This document shows, in pieces, positions 44,940 through 55,892 of a stretch of 64,000 nt of DNA. The notes beneath the pieces were generated by a model. That model searched no databases. It had not been told where the DNA came from and saw nothing but the letters and a program-made list of their open reading frames with translations. Made by a program: the position numbers and the translations under genes. The first letter of the stretch is position 1. Each line of letters begins with the position of its first letter. The DNA is from Limnephilus marmoratus (lineage: Eukaryota; Arthropoda; Insecta; Trichoptera; Limnephilidae), in assembly GCA_917880885.1 (NCBI GenBank), contig OU862923.1, forward strand, positions 25,745,770 to 25,809,769. Reading direction: 5' to 3'.

Positions 44940-45899
44940 TCCATTTATATATAAAAATGAATCCTTGTTTCCCTTGGTCACGCCATAACTTCAAAATGAC
45001 TTTACCTATTTCATTCATTTTTTTAAAGTTTTCTTATACTTTTAGAAGGTTCTTACGGAAAGAAAAATTAAGAAAATTACGCAGAAAATGGGATAATTTC
45101 AGAAAACTTAACGACTATTTTAACTACGCACGTTTGACAGTTCGCGCGTTAGATGAAAATAAATTTAGCAGGCAGCTGTTTTTTTGTAACCAAAGAATTT
45201 TCATTGGATTTTTAAAATTATAGATATTTTAAATAGGTACCTATGTTAGGTACCAGATTTTATTGATTGTTTTTATAATATAGAAAAATGTTCTGGGACT
45301 AAATATATGGAACGCGGGAGGGGTTGGCGGGATGGGGGAGCGGAAGAGGGGAGAGGGTAGGCAGGGAAGGTGTACGGGGAATGCAAGAGGGTAAAGGGAA
45401 GCGGTAGGGGAACGGGGACGCACGGGAAAGGACATGCAGGGAGAAACAATTTATTTCTTTGAATATTGCAGTGCAACGCATACCGGGAACCAGCTAGTGT
45501 TATTATAATAATAATTATTATAATCTAACACCTAAGTCCTATACCACGAATCTTTACAAGTGGAGCGGAGACGAGATGTGTGTCCTGAGCAATATGATTA
45601 GTCAATTTTAGCACGTCTCTGTTTCACTATGCTCTGCTTTGCTTCAATGGAAACGCACTCTTAGATATGGGCACTTACGACAATTTATTGCAACCAAAGG
45701 TTCTACCTAAACCAAATGTATTTTGTAATTTGTATTTTGTATTTTGTATTTGAAATTTAAAAATGGTTAAAATACTGTATTTTGTATTTCAAATACACGA
45801 CTTGAAAGTATTTTGTATTTCGTATTTTAAATACATGCGAAAAAGTATTTTGTAATTTGTATTTTAATTACAGTAATGCATGTATTTTGCCCAGCCCTG
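44940..45899. mobile_element. Helitron-like element and hAT-like right end, A'' copy
   Basis: Helitron-like 44940-45497 with intact CTAG|T. The hAT-like element keeps only its right end (GCCCAGCCCTG at 45889-45899), its left end lost in the deletion. Confidence 0.6.
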
Positions 45900-46866
45900 C
45901 CTCTATGGCAAAGGTGTTGGTTATCCAATAATGGTTCTCGGGGCGGCGGTACACATATCCGCCTCCCAGATGAATATTACCACCTAATCTAAACAAGTTA
46001 GCAATTAAAACCGAAAACCCAATTTAAGACTATTTATACAATGTAGACTTAAACCACCTGTACAATGTTGGAGTTCATTTTTACAAATTCCTTCAACCAA
46101 TTAAACAATAATGATTGTCTCTTTCTGATATATTTTTATTTCACACGACAAACAGAGACGGGTATAATTGGAGTGATGTTTCTAAAAATGGTAAATTCAA
46201 TATTTTACCGGAAATGTCCCAGACGGAATCATCTAGTACCGGCACGCAAATATTTAAGCATTGTAAAAAGATCATATGAAATGCAAAGTGTAAGCGAACG
46301 GGATGTAGTCCTTTCCATTAATAACTTAGAAATTGCTTATTATTGCTTGAATTGTCAAGTTACGCCAACGCCCATTTTCAACTTAAGTAAAGTAAAAAAG
46401 TAAAAGCGATATTAAGGAAGCTAGCGTGATTCAATTATTATGACACTTCCCTTTTTATTAAAATGCAACTATTACCGATCCGCTACCAGTCCGTGGAATC
46501 TTCAGTTTGTAGGCACGGGGTAACGCTATGCGATGCGTGGCGGAGAGGGGGAGGGCTACAGATACTTTGCCGGAATTTGATAGAAATTATTTTATATTAA
46601 AAAAACTAGCAATGCAATATACAGTTTTAAAAACAGATCGATAAGCAAATAGTTTTTCTATGATTACCAAAATTATTGAGTATATGGTGTAAAAGACAAC
46701 TGAGATACAGAGTAAAACTGTTCTTAGTGTAATTATATTACCCCGGTCTAAAAAACTATCGAAAGAAGCGAAGCTAGCCGTCCATAATGGAGTGCTGGTA
46801 CCTACCCTAATGCTTCGCTGTGAGGCTCGGAACTGGTAGAGAAATGATGAAAGTAGACCGAAATGA

Positions 46867-48271
46867 ATAATAATGATCCGCACATAATGTAAGCCTGATG
46901 TAAGCGTAACGAGTAAGATTAAGAAAGAGACGCTTAGATTGGTTGGGCATGTAAAGCAAATCAACGAGAAAAATAGTGTAAGGAGAATATATGATGACGC
47001 AAATGTGAATGCTAGAAGAAGTCGGGGACGCCCGAGGAAGACATGGCACGACCAAGTGAATCAGATACTTGAGTCGAGCCATTTCAAGAGTCAGAATAAT
47101 AAAAGAGCATGTATGAGACGAAGTATGCATGTGAACGAGGCAAGGAGTGTGTGCCAAGATCGAGTTGTTTGGCGGTCCGTCTCTATTTGTAAATTGTAAA
47201 ATATGATAGCAACTAAGTAGGTATAATAATAATTTAATAATGAGCAAAATTAAGAAAGGGACCCTCAGATGGTTTGGGCACGTAGAGCGAATGAGCGAAG
47301 AAAGTAGTGTAAAAAGAATATATGATGCAAATGTGAATGGTAGAAGAAGTCGGGGACGCCCGAGGAAGACATGGCACGATCAAGTGAATCAGATACTTGA
47401 GACGGGCCATGTCAAAAGTCAGAATAATAGAAGAGTATGTATGAGACGACCATCACGCCGTTTCCCCGCAGGGGTAGGCAGAGAGGACGGACCGCCAAAC
47501 AACTCGGTCTTGGCACACACTCTTTGCCTCACTCACATTCATACATCGTCTCAAACATTCTCTTCTATTATTCTGACTTTTGACATGACCCAACTCAAGT
47601 ATCTGATTCACTTGATCGTGCCATGTCTTCCTCGGGCGTCCCCGACTTCTTCTAAGAGTATTATAATTGCTCTTGAAAAGAGAAACTTCTTCGCGGCCTA
47701 TTTCATACAAAATTTAGTTCTGGATTTACGGTTAAGATACCAAATTATTTCATTACAGAACTTCCTCTTCTTCCTTTCCCTAAAAAAAACCCTCCACACA
47801 GCATCCCCAAAGATGACAAAGACACTGAGGGATTTTTTATCAGGTGTGGTGCTAATGCGAGAAAAAATACAATTTAACCAATTAATATTATTTGGCGGTC
47901 CGTCTCTATTTGTAAATTGTAAAATATGATAGCAACTAAGTATAATAATAATAATTTAATAATGAGCAAAATTAAGAAAGGGACCCTCAGATGGTTTGGG
48001 CACGTAGAGCGAATGAGCGAAGAAAGTAGTGTAAAAAGAATATATGATGCAAATGTGAATGGTAGAAGAAGTCGGGGACGCCCGAGGAAGACATGGCACG
48101 ATCAAGTGAATCAGATACTTGAGTCGGGCCGTGTCAAAAGTCAGAATAATAGAAGAGAATGTATGATACGATGTATGAATGTGAGTGAGGCAAAGAGTGT
48201 GTGCCAAGACCGAGTTGTTTGGCGGTCCGTCCTCTCTGCCTACCCCTGCGGGAAACGGCGTGATGGTTAGT
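46867..48271. pseudogene. LINE tail cluster, A'' copy
   Basis: Same four tails as 31396-32800 (46939-47199 +, 47240-47450 +, 47453-47710 -, 47926-48270 +). Confidence 0.75.
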
Positions 48272-48947
48272 TAGTTAGTTTCTTTTAGATCGATTTTATC
48301 CATATAGATCGGAGGTGACAACTTAAAGAAACGTACGAATCAATGAATAAAGTAAATTATGTAATATATTTCTAATAAGTTTATTCATAATTTTTCGAAA
48401 ACACTAGTAAAACTAAGATAAAATAATTATGTAGCACATAAAAGAAACTACACCAATATGTATTTAAATACCTAATTTTATTTATGATAATAATAAAATA
48501 AACCTTAACACAAAAAAAAAACAACCGTAAACACCAAATAAATAACAATATTAATTAGCAAATCATACTACAATTTAAAAAAAACGCGCCAATAATCAAA
48601 AACGGCCGCTAGAAATGATAAATATGTGTGAATAATCAACAAGCAACATCCAAACTGTTCTGTCAACCTACCTACATATGTGACTATATTGGTAACATTA
48701 AACTTGGCAACGTAGCTTGATGCGGTAAGTGTGTTCTTAAAATAGATCAAGGAATGCACGTTATTTTAAGATATATTTTTTTAATAAATAAACATAATTT
48801 TTGATTACATATTATAGCTGACCATATTTTAAACAAAATTTAAAAGACAGCATGTTGGTACTTCATCTACGTAAGTATATATTACATGCGAAAGAATGAG
48901 CAACTTAAGTGGCTTCTTCTAAGATGAGCCACAAAATGTGGTATGAC

Positions 48948-48953
<6 letters not shown>

Positions 48954-49013
<60 letters not shown>
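48954..49013. repeat. (AT)n microsatellite at the outer edge of A''
   Basis: About 30 AT units. Unit similarity ends here and unrelated LINE 3' UTR begins. Confidence 0.9.
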
Positions 49014-49017
<4 letters not shown>

Positions 49018-49320
49018 TAATATTATCTATCTTAAAGTTTAAAAAAAAATTAAAAACTTTCTACTACAACACATAAATACTTGTCACACTTAATCACAAA
49101 CACGTAAACACCTCAGCACAGGTTCTCCTAGTGAGGTGTTCACGAAACATACAAAATTACCCATCCACAGTTTCACCTTCTCAAACCTACCTTACACCCA
49201 ACATAATTAAATTTCTAAATATATTATGTAAAAATGTTTTCAAAATATATTATGTAAAAATTATAAGAAATAGGTAAATACTGTAATATATGTATAGAAA
49301 TAAATAAATTAAAAAATAAT
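49014..49320 (+). mobile_element. LINE 3' UTR of a third CR1/L2-like family (L-C)
   Basis: Non-coding, with a clean hairpin at 49107-49140 (AACACCTC and GAGGTGTT arms, 18-base loop) and an AATAAATAAATT-type tail near 49300. These resemble the layout of the L-A and L-B 3' ends. The family call is by analogy. Confidence 0.5.
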
Positions 49321-49685
49321 AATAATAAATGGTTGATTGGCTTAGGTAGGGTTGAGTCTGAAAAATTATTAAATAATGTCACTTAAAACTTAAAATTTTA
49401 CTTGGTTAACTATTAAATGACACAATCAGTAAAAACTTAGTATACAGGTATTTAATCAACAAAAAAAAACACTTTGTTTTTTTTTAACAGAATACATTTT
49501 TGGAATTTTTCACCACGATTTGGTTCCTTAGAACGGGCAATCTGCCTAGCTAGGAACTAATATCTATAGACAAACAAGACATAATAACACTTGTACACAT
49601 TTTAATATTTACAGTTATTTTGAAATATTATTATTATGTTATATTTGCTGTATAAATGTATCTTATGTAAATAAATTAAAAAAAT
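49321..49685 (+). mobile_element. LINE L-A 3' end, severely 5'-truncated
   Basis: Starts inside the last ORF2 codons (AATGGTTGATTGGCTTAGG) and runs through the 3' UTR hairpin (49523-49557) to GTAAATAAATT. It matches 7590-7960 with few changes. Confidence 0.85.
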
Positions 49686-50385
49686 TTGCAACCTAACAAA
49701 GATTAATTCTTGTATCGTATTTTCTTTTAGATTTAACTTTATAATTTTCCTCTGTAATATTTTAACATAGGTATTTACTTATATTTCAAACAAGAAAACT
49801 TGTACAATGTGTCCCTAGAACGGGTTACCGCAGAAAGGACACATTTTTCTCTAAAAAAATGTAAAACAAAGAAAAAATAAAAATAGATAAATACATAATA
49901 CATAACAGTATACATATTTTAATGTCTTATAATTATTTATAATGATGCTAACACAAGAATATTAAAGAACGATGAACACCAATGCGGTGCAAGCAAGGGA
50001 GGAAAGAAGGTGAAGAACGAAGGTTGAATAACTTTCCTTTATACTATTTAATGAGGTTGTTAGCATCTGAAATGGGCCAGACAAAGGCGAGATCACGATT
50101 ACTTTACTCCTAACTATCGGGTTTCTATTACTATTTTTGTAATGCTTTTGATTACATGGAATAATAAACATTAGAAAAATACTTGTAAGAACACGAAGTA
50201 AGCACTAGATCTTGTAATAATGTTATGTCGTGGTTATTTTCTGAAATCCGAAACAGTTAGAACACAATGTACGAGGAACATAGGAACCCTACTCTTCCCT
50301 TCGCAAAATACTCCATAGGGCGACATAGTCCCGTCGGTTCCGGATAGTTTGGTGCAGATCAATGCTCCATCGATATGGGGGCTCC
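49686..50385. other. Spacer, nothing recognised
   Basis: No supported feature. Confidence 0.45.
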
Positions 50386-50990
50386 ATCGAAGCCAGAGTA
50401 AAATTAGCCTCCCAAAAAGTGGGCGTACTGTACAGGACCCGCAGATACTTCAATAGTACACAAATGCTAACCCCGTACAAATCACAAGTGCGCAACACGG
50501 TTGAATTTGGCAGCCACCTCTGGTCTGGAGCTCAAAAATACCTGAAAAATACCCTCGACTCTGTGCAGAAATGGGCGGTCCGTTTTAATAGATTCTCCCA
50601 TCTTAACAGACAAATTGCAATCTTTAGAACACAGGCGTCGGGTGGGAATGCTATCCTTGTTCTACCGGTATTACAATGGAAGATGCTACGAGGAACCAGC
50701 GTCATTGATCCCTTCGGCACCGGTGCACAGTCGGGAAACACGCCAAACGCGTGCCCAACATTTGTACACGGTTGACATTTGTCACATGAGAACGGGTCGT
50801 TCTTGTGTTCAACAGCTCGGCTGTGGAATGATTTGCCGGCCTCTGTGTTTCCTCCCTCCTACAACATGGGTCTCTTTAAGACCAATGTTCATTCCTTCCT
50901 CTCCTCAAAAAGACCCTCCACACAGCATCCCAGATGACATAGGCCCTGAGGGGAATTATTTTCCTCAGGGCCTCCTGTGTGGAGATAATG
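50386..50990 (+). pseudogene. L-J (jockey-like LINE) C-terminus and 3' end
   Basis: Frames at 50362-50775 and 50615-51037 together give KVGVLYRTRRYFNSTQML, VEFGSHLWSGAQKYLKNTL, FYRYYNGRC, CVQQLGCGMICRPLCF and MFIPSSPQKDPPHSIPDD, frameshifted at least twice. It ends in the double-stem 3' UTR, CTGTGTGGAG at 50972-50983. This copy lies outside the triplication and is more diverged than those inside. Confidence 0.8.
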
Positions 50991-51484
50991 TCAAAAAAAA
51001 GCGTACTTACACCTTCTTCTTAAAATCGAAGTCCTAAATGACATGCCATTGGTATACATAACTCTAAACGAAAAATTTTACCATAATTATTATATATTTT
51101 AAAATGTGCCTAAAATATGACTCTTGAAACCTTCAAGGCCAATGTTGAAAATGTCAAGAGACCAGAGATATCATTTATCAGCACCATACCGCTTGTCATG
51201 CTATGCTGGGCCAGAAAGTCTGTTCAGCCGTGTGGAATACAGAACAAGTCGTTGTGGCGACCCTGGCGGGAGTTTATTTATAGAGGAGGACTACGAACGT
51301 AATTTCTATTTTATATTTAAACCAAACATGTTTCAGATATGATTTTTTGATACTTGGTATCCGGTAATTGACGGCTACACCAAAGGTAAATGCAAAAAAC
51401 CATCTTGAAGTATACTGTAATGCCAGCCCGCAGTGGATTGGTGCTGGCGACACGGTATTGCTTCGAAGTACTTAAGCACACATT
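50991..51484. other. Spacer, nothing recognised
   Basis: Short frames only, no recognised family. Confidence 0.4.
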
Positions 51485-51615
51485 TAATCTCTAACATTTA
51501 CACATCTGCCCTGATGATGGACACTGTAACGCTGTCCGAAACGTTGGCTAAAGGAGGAGGTAGCGCAACACGGCATAATACCCCAAAAGGAAATAACCAC
51601 AAACATGTTTCAAAT
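51485..51615 (+). mobile_element. Penelope-like terminal sequence (same type as 27640)
   Basis: ACACATCTGCCCTGATGATG and TGTCCGAAACGTTGGCTAAA, then GGCATAATACCCCAAAAGG. Hammerhead-like core at 51509-51545. Confidence 0.55.
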
Positions 51616-51639
51616 AAAAATGTAAACAATAATAAATAA

Positions 51640-51985
51640 ATAATACATTGTAATGTTAATGGCTTTCAGTTGGATAAATTAGAAATTTTAGAGATTAGAA
51701 AGAGTGTTAATGCAAATTTAAATATTATTAATAATCAAAAATTGTTTTTAAATGACATTATTAAATCTATTCCCCTTTTAAATTTTTAATTGTTCTATAT
51801 TGCCCCTCGTCCCTTACACATTATTTTCTTTCAAATTTTATTATTGTTTATGTCTATTATTTTTCTCTATTACCTATGTATGTCTATTTTTAAAATTAGT
51901 TCTGTCAAAACCCTGAGGAAGTCAGCTTTGCTGACGAAACATGTCGGTTTTTATAAATAATTAAGTGGTTAATACAACGTAATTT
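51640..51985 (+). mobile_element. Penelope-like element 3' end, copy 1
   Basis: 51643-51789 encodes the last ~48 residues of the protein also seen at 52569-52707 (HCNVNG, DKLEILEIRKSVNANLNII). A non-coding stretch and then the hammerhead-like motif CCCTGAGGAAGTCAGC...GCTGACGAAACATG at 51911-51945 follow. The GIY-YIG part is missing in this copy. Confidence 0.65.
51911..51945 (+). ncRNA. Hammerhead-like ribozyme core motif
   Basis: CTGAGGA, stem GTCAGC with GCTGAC, GAAAC. CTGAGGA differs from the usual CTGANGA only at the variable base, so it fits. Confidence 0.45.
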
Positions 51986-52189
51986 ATTAATTTGAAATAA
52001 ATAATTACCAAATAAAAAAATAACTGTAAAAATGCTTGAATCAATGTAATAAATAATAGGCGACGAATTACGAATGCTTATGTAAGTTAATAATTAAAGT
52101 ATTTTTCTTATTTCCAAACATTATAATGTTAGAATATTGCGACTACTTTATTGATTAACAGAACAATCATAATTGTTTTAAATTAATAA

Positions 52190-52275
52190 ATTACTTCGTT
52201 TTTACCACTTTTATTATTTACAAAACCAACATGTTTCGTGAGCAATGCTCACTTCTTCAGGGTTTTTTTCAACAT
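52190..52275 (-). mobile_element. Penelope-like terminal repeat, inverted
   Basis: The minus strand reads CCCTGAAGAAGTGAGC, then GCTCACGAAACATGTTGG, and AAAGTGGTAAAAACGAAG, the same end as at 52829-52890 but in opposite orientation. It marks the 5' boundary of the element whose GIY-YIG frame starts at 52399. Confidence 0.6.
52227..52263 (-). ncRNA. Hammerhead-like ribozyme core motif
   Basis: CTGAAGA, a six-base stem GTGAGC/GCTCAC and GAAAC; the best-paired of the motifs in this window. Confidence 0.5.
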
Positions 52276-52398
52276 TTTTGAATCTCTATTTTTATTATTT
52301 ACAATGTAATTTTTGAGTTTGTTATTTGCATAAAATACAGGAAGAATTTCAATTGGTACAGAATAAAAAAGTAAATCAAATAATCTGGAATCTATAAA

Positions 52399-52707
52399 TT
52401 GAAGTGTAACGATTGTGGTTTCTTCTACATAGGTAAAACTTCGAGAAACTTCGAAATAAGGATTAAAGAACATATCAAAGCTTTAAACAATAACAGTTTC
52501 TCGGAGTTTGCCAACCATTTGGTGGAAACCAGTCACACCTTTGACTTCAATAGTGGAATAGAATTAATGCATTGTAATGTCAATGGCATTCAGTCGGATA
52601 AACTAGAAATTTTAGAAATCCGAAAGAGTGTTAATGCGAATTTGAATATTATTAAGAGCCAAAAATTGTTCTTAAATGACCCAATATTAAACCTGTTCCC
52701 TTTGTAA
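52399..52707 (+). CDS. Penelope-like element GIY-YIG endonuclease (C-terminal part)
   Basis: A 102-codon frame opening with MKCNDCGFFYIGKTSRNFEI. The FFYIGKTSRN segment (residues 8-17) is the GIY-YIG nuclease core, RIKEH the catalytic Arg/Glu region, and C3/C6 the Cys pair placed before the nuclease in Penelope-like proteins. In full elements this domain follows the reverse transcriptase and nicks target DNA. The RT is missing and the frame is 5'-truncated, so the ATG at 52399 is not the native start. The frame is intact to its stop, followed by ~120 bp of UTR and the terminal repeat with a shortened hammerhead-like motif (52829-52856, stem loop lost by ~10 bp). Confidence 0.85.
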   Translation: MKCNDCGFFYIGKTSRNFEIRIKEHIKALNNNSFSEFANHLVETSHTFDFNSGIELMHCNVNGIQSDKLEILEIRKSVNANLNIIKSQKLFLNDPILNLFPL

Positions 52708-52895
52708 ATTGTCTCCCATTGCCCCTCTCTCCTCTACCCATTCTCATATTTTCATTGTCTATGTCCATTCTTTTTCAATTGACACCATTGTCTACGTCTA
52801 TTATTTATAATTAGTATCAATAAAAAACCCTGAAGAAGTCACGAAACATGTTGGTTTTTTAAATAATAAAAGTGGTAAAAACGAAGTAATTTATT
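52708..52895 (+). mobile_element. Penelope-like 3' terminal sequence
   Basis: Non-coding end with CCCTGAAGAAGTCACGAAAC, where the hammerhead stem II has collapsed, and a final AGTAATTTATTAATTT word shared with the other ends. Confidence 0.6.
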
Positions 52896-53458
52896 AATTT
52901 AAATTAAAATGGTGCCACAAAATAAGTTTGCTGTGTTAGAAGAAATCATAATTGTGTTTGACACCAGGCGGTACAAGGCAATGATTGAAGAACAAAGGAT
53001 GTTAGTATTGTTAAGTAGCCAGTTCATTTAATTCAATCATTATTTTAGGAAAAGCTTTCTGAAAACTTGTTTCATAAAGTGTTCATTATTAAATTAATTA
53101 AAATTCAGACTCAATTACTTCTTAATTCGAAGAAATCTGCAGATGACTGACGAACCAAGACTGCGCCCAACTGAAATGGAAAATATATTAATTTAAAGCA
53201 TAGGTTCTCAACCTTATTTTGCCCACCGCCCACTTTGAGAATATGTTTTTTTCTAGACCCCCCCCATTTTTTTTACTTTTGGGAAGGAGTGGGGGGGGGG
53301 GCTCAACTGTTGCAGAATCAAAATAAAAATATATAAAATTAATTGTTATACCTTTAAACAAGTTAAAAAAGCAATTATTTTGTATTTTAAGTACCCGGTT
53401 GCTACCTCCTTCTTTATTGAATTGATATTACAGTGTCAATTCTTAATAATAATTCACG

Positions 53459-54233
53459 TAAAGCACGGGTCACATCATGCTGGTTGTCAGCCGCGAGTTG
53501 AAGAAGCCGCTTCTGCCAGCCGTCGATCAGCTTGGTGTGACAACAAAATTCGGCGCTGGCGTCGCCAGCCGGCGAGTATTTGTCAGCGGCTGACGAAGTT
53601 GGACATGTTTAACTTTTGGTAGCAGGCAGCGGCGAATAATCAATCACGTGACCGCTGGCACCAGCCGGCAGCGCAGTGTGACCACTATTGCGTCTACCAG
53701 CAACGAGAAAGCACGTTTTTTTGTGAAGTTGTTGTTGTGACTATTTTATAATTTGATTAGAGTAATTTCCAGCTTCGTTTTACACGGGATTGTCTGCCTG
53801 AATACTGTATCTTGTTTTTTAATTAAAGGTTCAACTAATTCTAACAATTCTTGAAACTGAGGGGCCGTCATTCTTAAAACATTTCTGTATGTTTCTGGAT
53901 CCTCTTCTTTCAGTTCTTGGAGAAGTCTTGACGATGCCCCTAATTCTTCCCTTCTTTGTATCCATGGCCTGACCCACCATCGTCTCTGTGTGCGGTGAAG
54001 CTGGTTAAGCATTTCTAAACTTAGTTCCCTGACACCCTCCCTCAACAACTGCTTTATTAGCTTTTTACGTAAAACGACAGACGACATAATATAGTGAATG
54101 ACTAACTGGAGAGTGCGAGACGCGACTAGCAGCAACAGTAGTGTGACCAGATTGCCCGCCGCTGCTAGCTGGTACTACTACCAGCCGCTGGTAAGCAGCA
54201 GCTGGCAACCAGCATGATGTGACCCGTGCTTAA
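53459..54233 (-). mobile_element. PIF/Harbinger element, internally deleted
   Basis: The 769-bp element 53462-54230 has ends starting AGCACGGGTCACATCATGCT, perfectly inverted for 25 bases and then imperfect to ~30, with GCCAGC-like sub-terminal motifs. TAA flanks both sides (53459-53461 and 54231-54233), the expected Harbinger duplication. It keeps only the N-terminal part of the transposase. Confidence 0.92.
53746..54087 (-). pseudogene. Harbinger transposase N-terminal fragment
   Basis: A 113-codon minus-strand frame. The Met at 54087 is chosen over the upstream one at 54135 because MSSVVLRKKLIKQLL fits the family start and the extra residues come from the inverted end. It contains RRWWVRPWIQRREELGASS (36-54) and EEDPETYRNVLRMT (61-74), then LLELVEPLIKKQDT, the conserved N-terminal block of HARBI1-like transposases. 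The frame stops three codons after KLEITL; the DDE catalytic domain is deleted. Whether the fragment is made is unknown. Confidence 0.85.
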
Positions 54234-54676
54234 GATGATAAAAAAATAGTAATTTTATATTATCCAATTGTAGATCTGAATGTAATAGAATCTTTCAGTT
54301 CAATTTTCATTCACTTCCCGAACTACCGAAATATGTAAATTTTTTCGCACACGTGATAAAAATTATTACAATACATGCAATAACAAAAATTAACCAATAT
54401 TAATGTTTACTTTGCTTTATCAGTACGTGATTGGCGTGTTTTTTGTGTTTTTAGACCGTATTGTTGTTACCTGCCCACGCCCTCACTGAAAGAAAATTAG
54501 GGTGCGTTGAGATGGCTCAACACCACCTAATTTAACCCCCTAGTCTTCTACCGCCCCCCTGAAAGGCTCAAACGCCCATAAAGGGGATTATCCCCCTTAT
54601 GGGGTTAGGAAGACCTATGATTTAAGAAATGAGATCCCTGAGGCGTACATACACTGAAACCAATATGAATGAGGAG

Positions 54677-54702
54677 ATACCAAATGACAGTAAGTTCGAC
54701 GT
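54677..54702. repeat. Left 26-bp target-site duplication of LINE L-B
   Basis: Identical to 60301-60326, beginning ATACCAAATGACAGT and ending TTCGACGT. Confidence 0.95.
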
Positions 54703-54832
54703 AAACATTATGAATATATATCCTCGCTCAGCACCGAACGAGTACAGTCGCATTATTTTGTAAGAAGTAAAACAATAAATATAGTTACTCACATTAATAA
54801 CTCGCCCACCTGGGCGATTCCATTAATTAAAT

Positions 54833-55408
54833 ATGGAAACCGAAGAAATTTTTAAAAATATTAAAGACTTAGTTAATAAGATCACTTCAGTGAAAGACTC
54901 AAAAATAAAATTAACACTGGAACAAAATATTGTATCACTGGAAGAAAAAATTCAACACGAACTAATTAGTCTACAAAAGAAGATCATAGAATTACAAGAA
55001 ATTAATATTAAAAATAATCATCACTACACACAGAAACTTGAAGAAATTCATCAAAATAACAAAAAATCATACGCAAGTGCGCTAAGTAACAATAAAAACT
55101 GCGTAGAAACTTCATATAATGCAGAACAGAAATACGCCATTTTAATTACCTCAAAAAACACCTTGAAGGCCGAGGACATAAAAATAAAAATTCAAAAAAA
55201 TATTAATTTAACAAAAATAAAAGTTGGAGTAAATGGAGTAAAAAAGATCGGAGAACAAAAATTTGTGATTTCTTGCCAAAAAAAAGAAGATGCAGAAAAA
55301 TTAACCGAAGAGATAAATAAAGTAATTGGAAAAGAAGTATCGGACGAAGAAATAAAAAAAAAGGAAACCGTGCTTAATGTTGAAAAGCCTGCAATGCCAA
55401 TTGACTGA
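54833..55408 (+). CDS. L-B ORF1 N-terminal part (gag-like, coiled coil)
   Basis: 191 codons, rich in Lys and Glu. Residues ~5-80 show heptad-like hydrophobic spacing (IFKNIKDLVNKI, LEQNIVSLEEKI, LISLQKKIIEL), a likely coiled coil for ORF1 oligomers. Residues ~100-165 (YAILITSKNTLKAEDIKIKI to VISCQKKEDAEKL) look like the RRM-like fold segment of LINE ORF1 proteins. The frame ends prematurely at 55408; the next part continues in another frame (EEEIIDGIVQQNEGLTLEDK). ORF1 binds LINE RNA in related elements. The ATG follows the 5' UTR directly. Confidence 0.75.
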   Translation: METEEIFKNIKDLVNKITSVKDSKIKLTLEQNIVSLEEKIQHELISLQKKIIELQEINIKNNHHYTQKLEEIHQNNKKSYASALSNNKNCVETSYNAEQKYAILITSKNTLKAEDIKIKIQKNINLTKIKVGVNGVKKIGEQKFVISCQKKEDAEKLTEEINKVIGKEVSDEEIKKKETVLNVEKPAMPID

Positions 55409-55892
55409 AGAAGAAATTATTGACGGGATTGTACAACAAAATGAAGGATTAACCCTAGAAGACAAAAAAGACATTAAGCTTATCAAGGAATTAAAAAAAT
55501 AAGTACAATGAAGGAAAAGAAAACGACACCACTAACTACATTATCGAAACAACGGGAAAATTAAGGAAAAAACTTATAGAAAAAAAAAAATAAACATCAA
55601 ATTCCAAAGAGTGTACGTCAACGACTGCAGCCCGATCACACAATGTTAAGTTCGGCCACACAGCTCAAAGATGTCTCGCCAGGACGCAACCTCCCATTTG
55701 CCCTCATTGCACTAAGGAACATATACTATCTAAATGTGAAAACAAAGAACAAACTCCAATCTGCAACAACTGCTGTGTCCAAAACAAAAGGTTTGATATG
55801 AACTATTCCACCGATCATAGAGTCGATAGCATAAAATGCCTTTACCGGCAAAAAATGATTCGAATTGCTAAAGAACGCATTGACTACGAATA
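55409..55892 (+). pseudogene. L-B ORF1 C-terminal part with zinc knuckles, frameshifted
   Basis: Shifting frames give EEEIIDGIVQQNEG, QRVYVNDCSPI, KFGHTAQRCLARTQPPICPH, CTKEHILSKCENKEQ and PICNNCCVQNK, then DHRVDSIKCLYRQKMI and a stop at ~55892. The CX2CX4HX4C-type knuckles are typical of LINE ORF1 nucleic-acid binding domains. At least two frameshifts and one stop separate it from 54833-55408. Confidence 0.7.

Larger units (their letters stand above)
42337..48953 (+). repeat. Unit A'' of the inverted triplication
   Basis: Direct copy of A, ~6.6 kb. A deletion of about 2.13 kb (A positions ~27484-29617) is marked at 44803-44815 by a few extra bases (AAATGGACT). Private substitutions include GCGACACG near 43587 and AAATCAACGAG near 46970. 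It keeps the 277 bp missing in A. Confidence 0.95.
53191..54627. mobile_element. SPIN-like hAT element, non-autonomous, with nested Harbinger
   Basis: The ends CATAGGTTCTCAACC (53199) and GGTTAGGAAGACCTATG (to 54619) are imperfect inverted repeats resembling the GGTTCTCAACC ends of SPIN-type hAT elements. Flanks ATTTAAAG (53191-53198) and ATTTAAGA (54620-54627) are close to an 8-bp duplication. Inside are an AT-rich non-coding body and the Harbinger element 53462-54230. No hAT transposase is seen. Confidence 0.6.

Noticed and set aside
25016..48953. CRISPR or satellite array
   Set aside because: Repeats are kilobase-sized and inverted; there are no short regularly spaced direct repeats.
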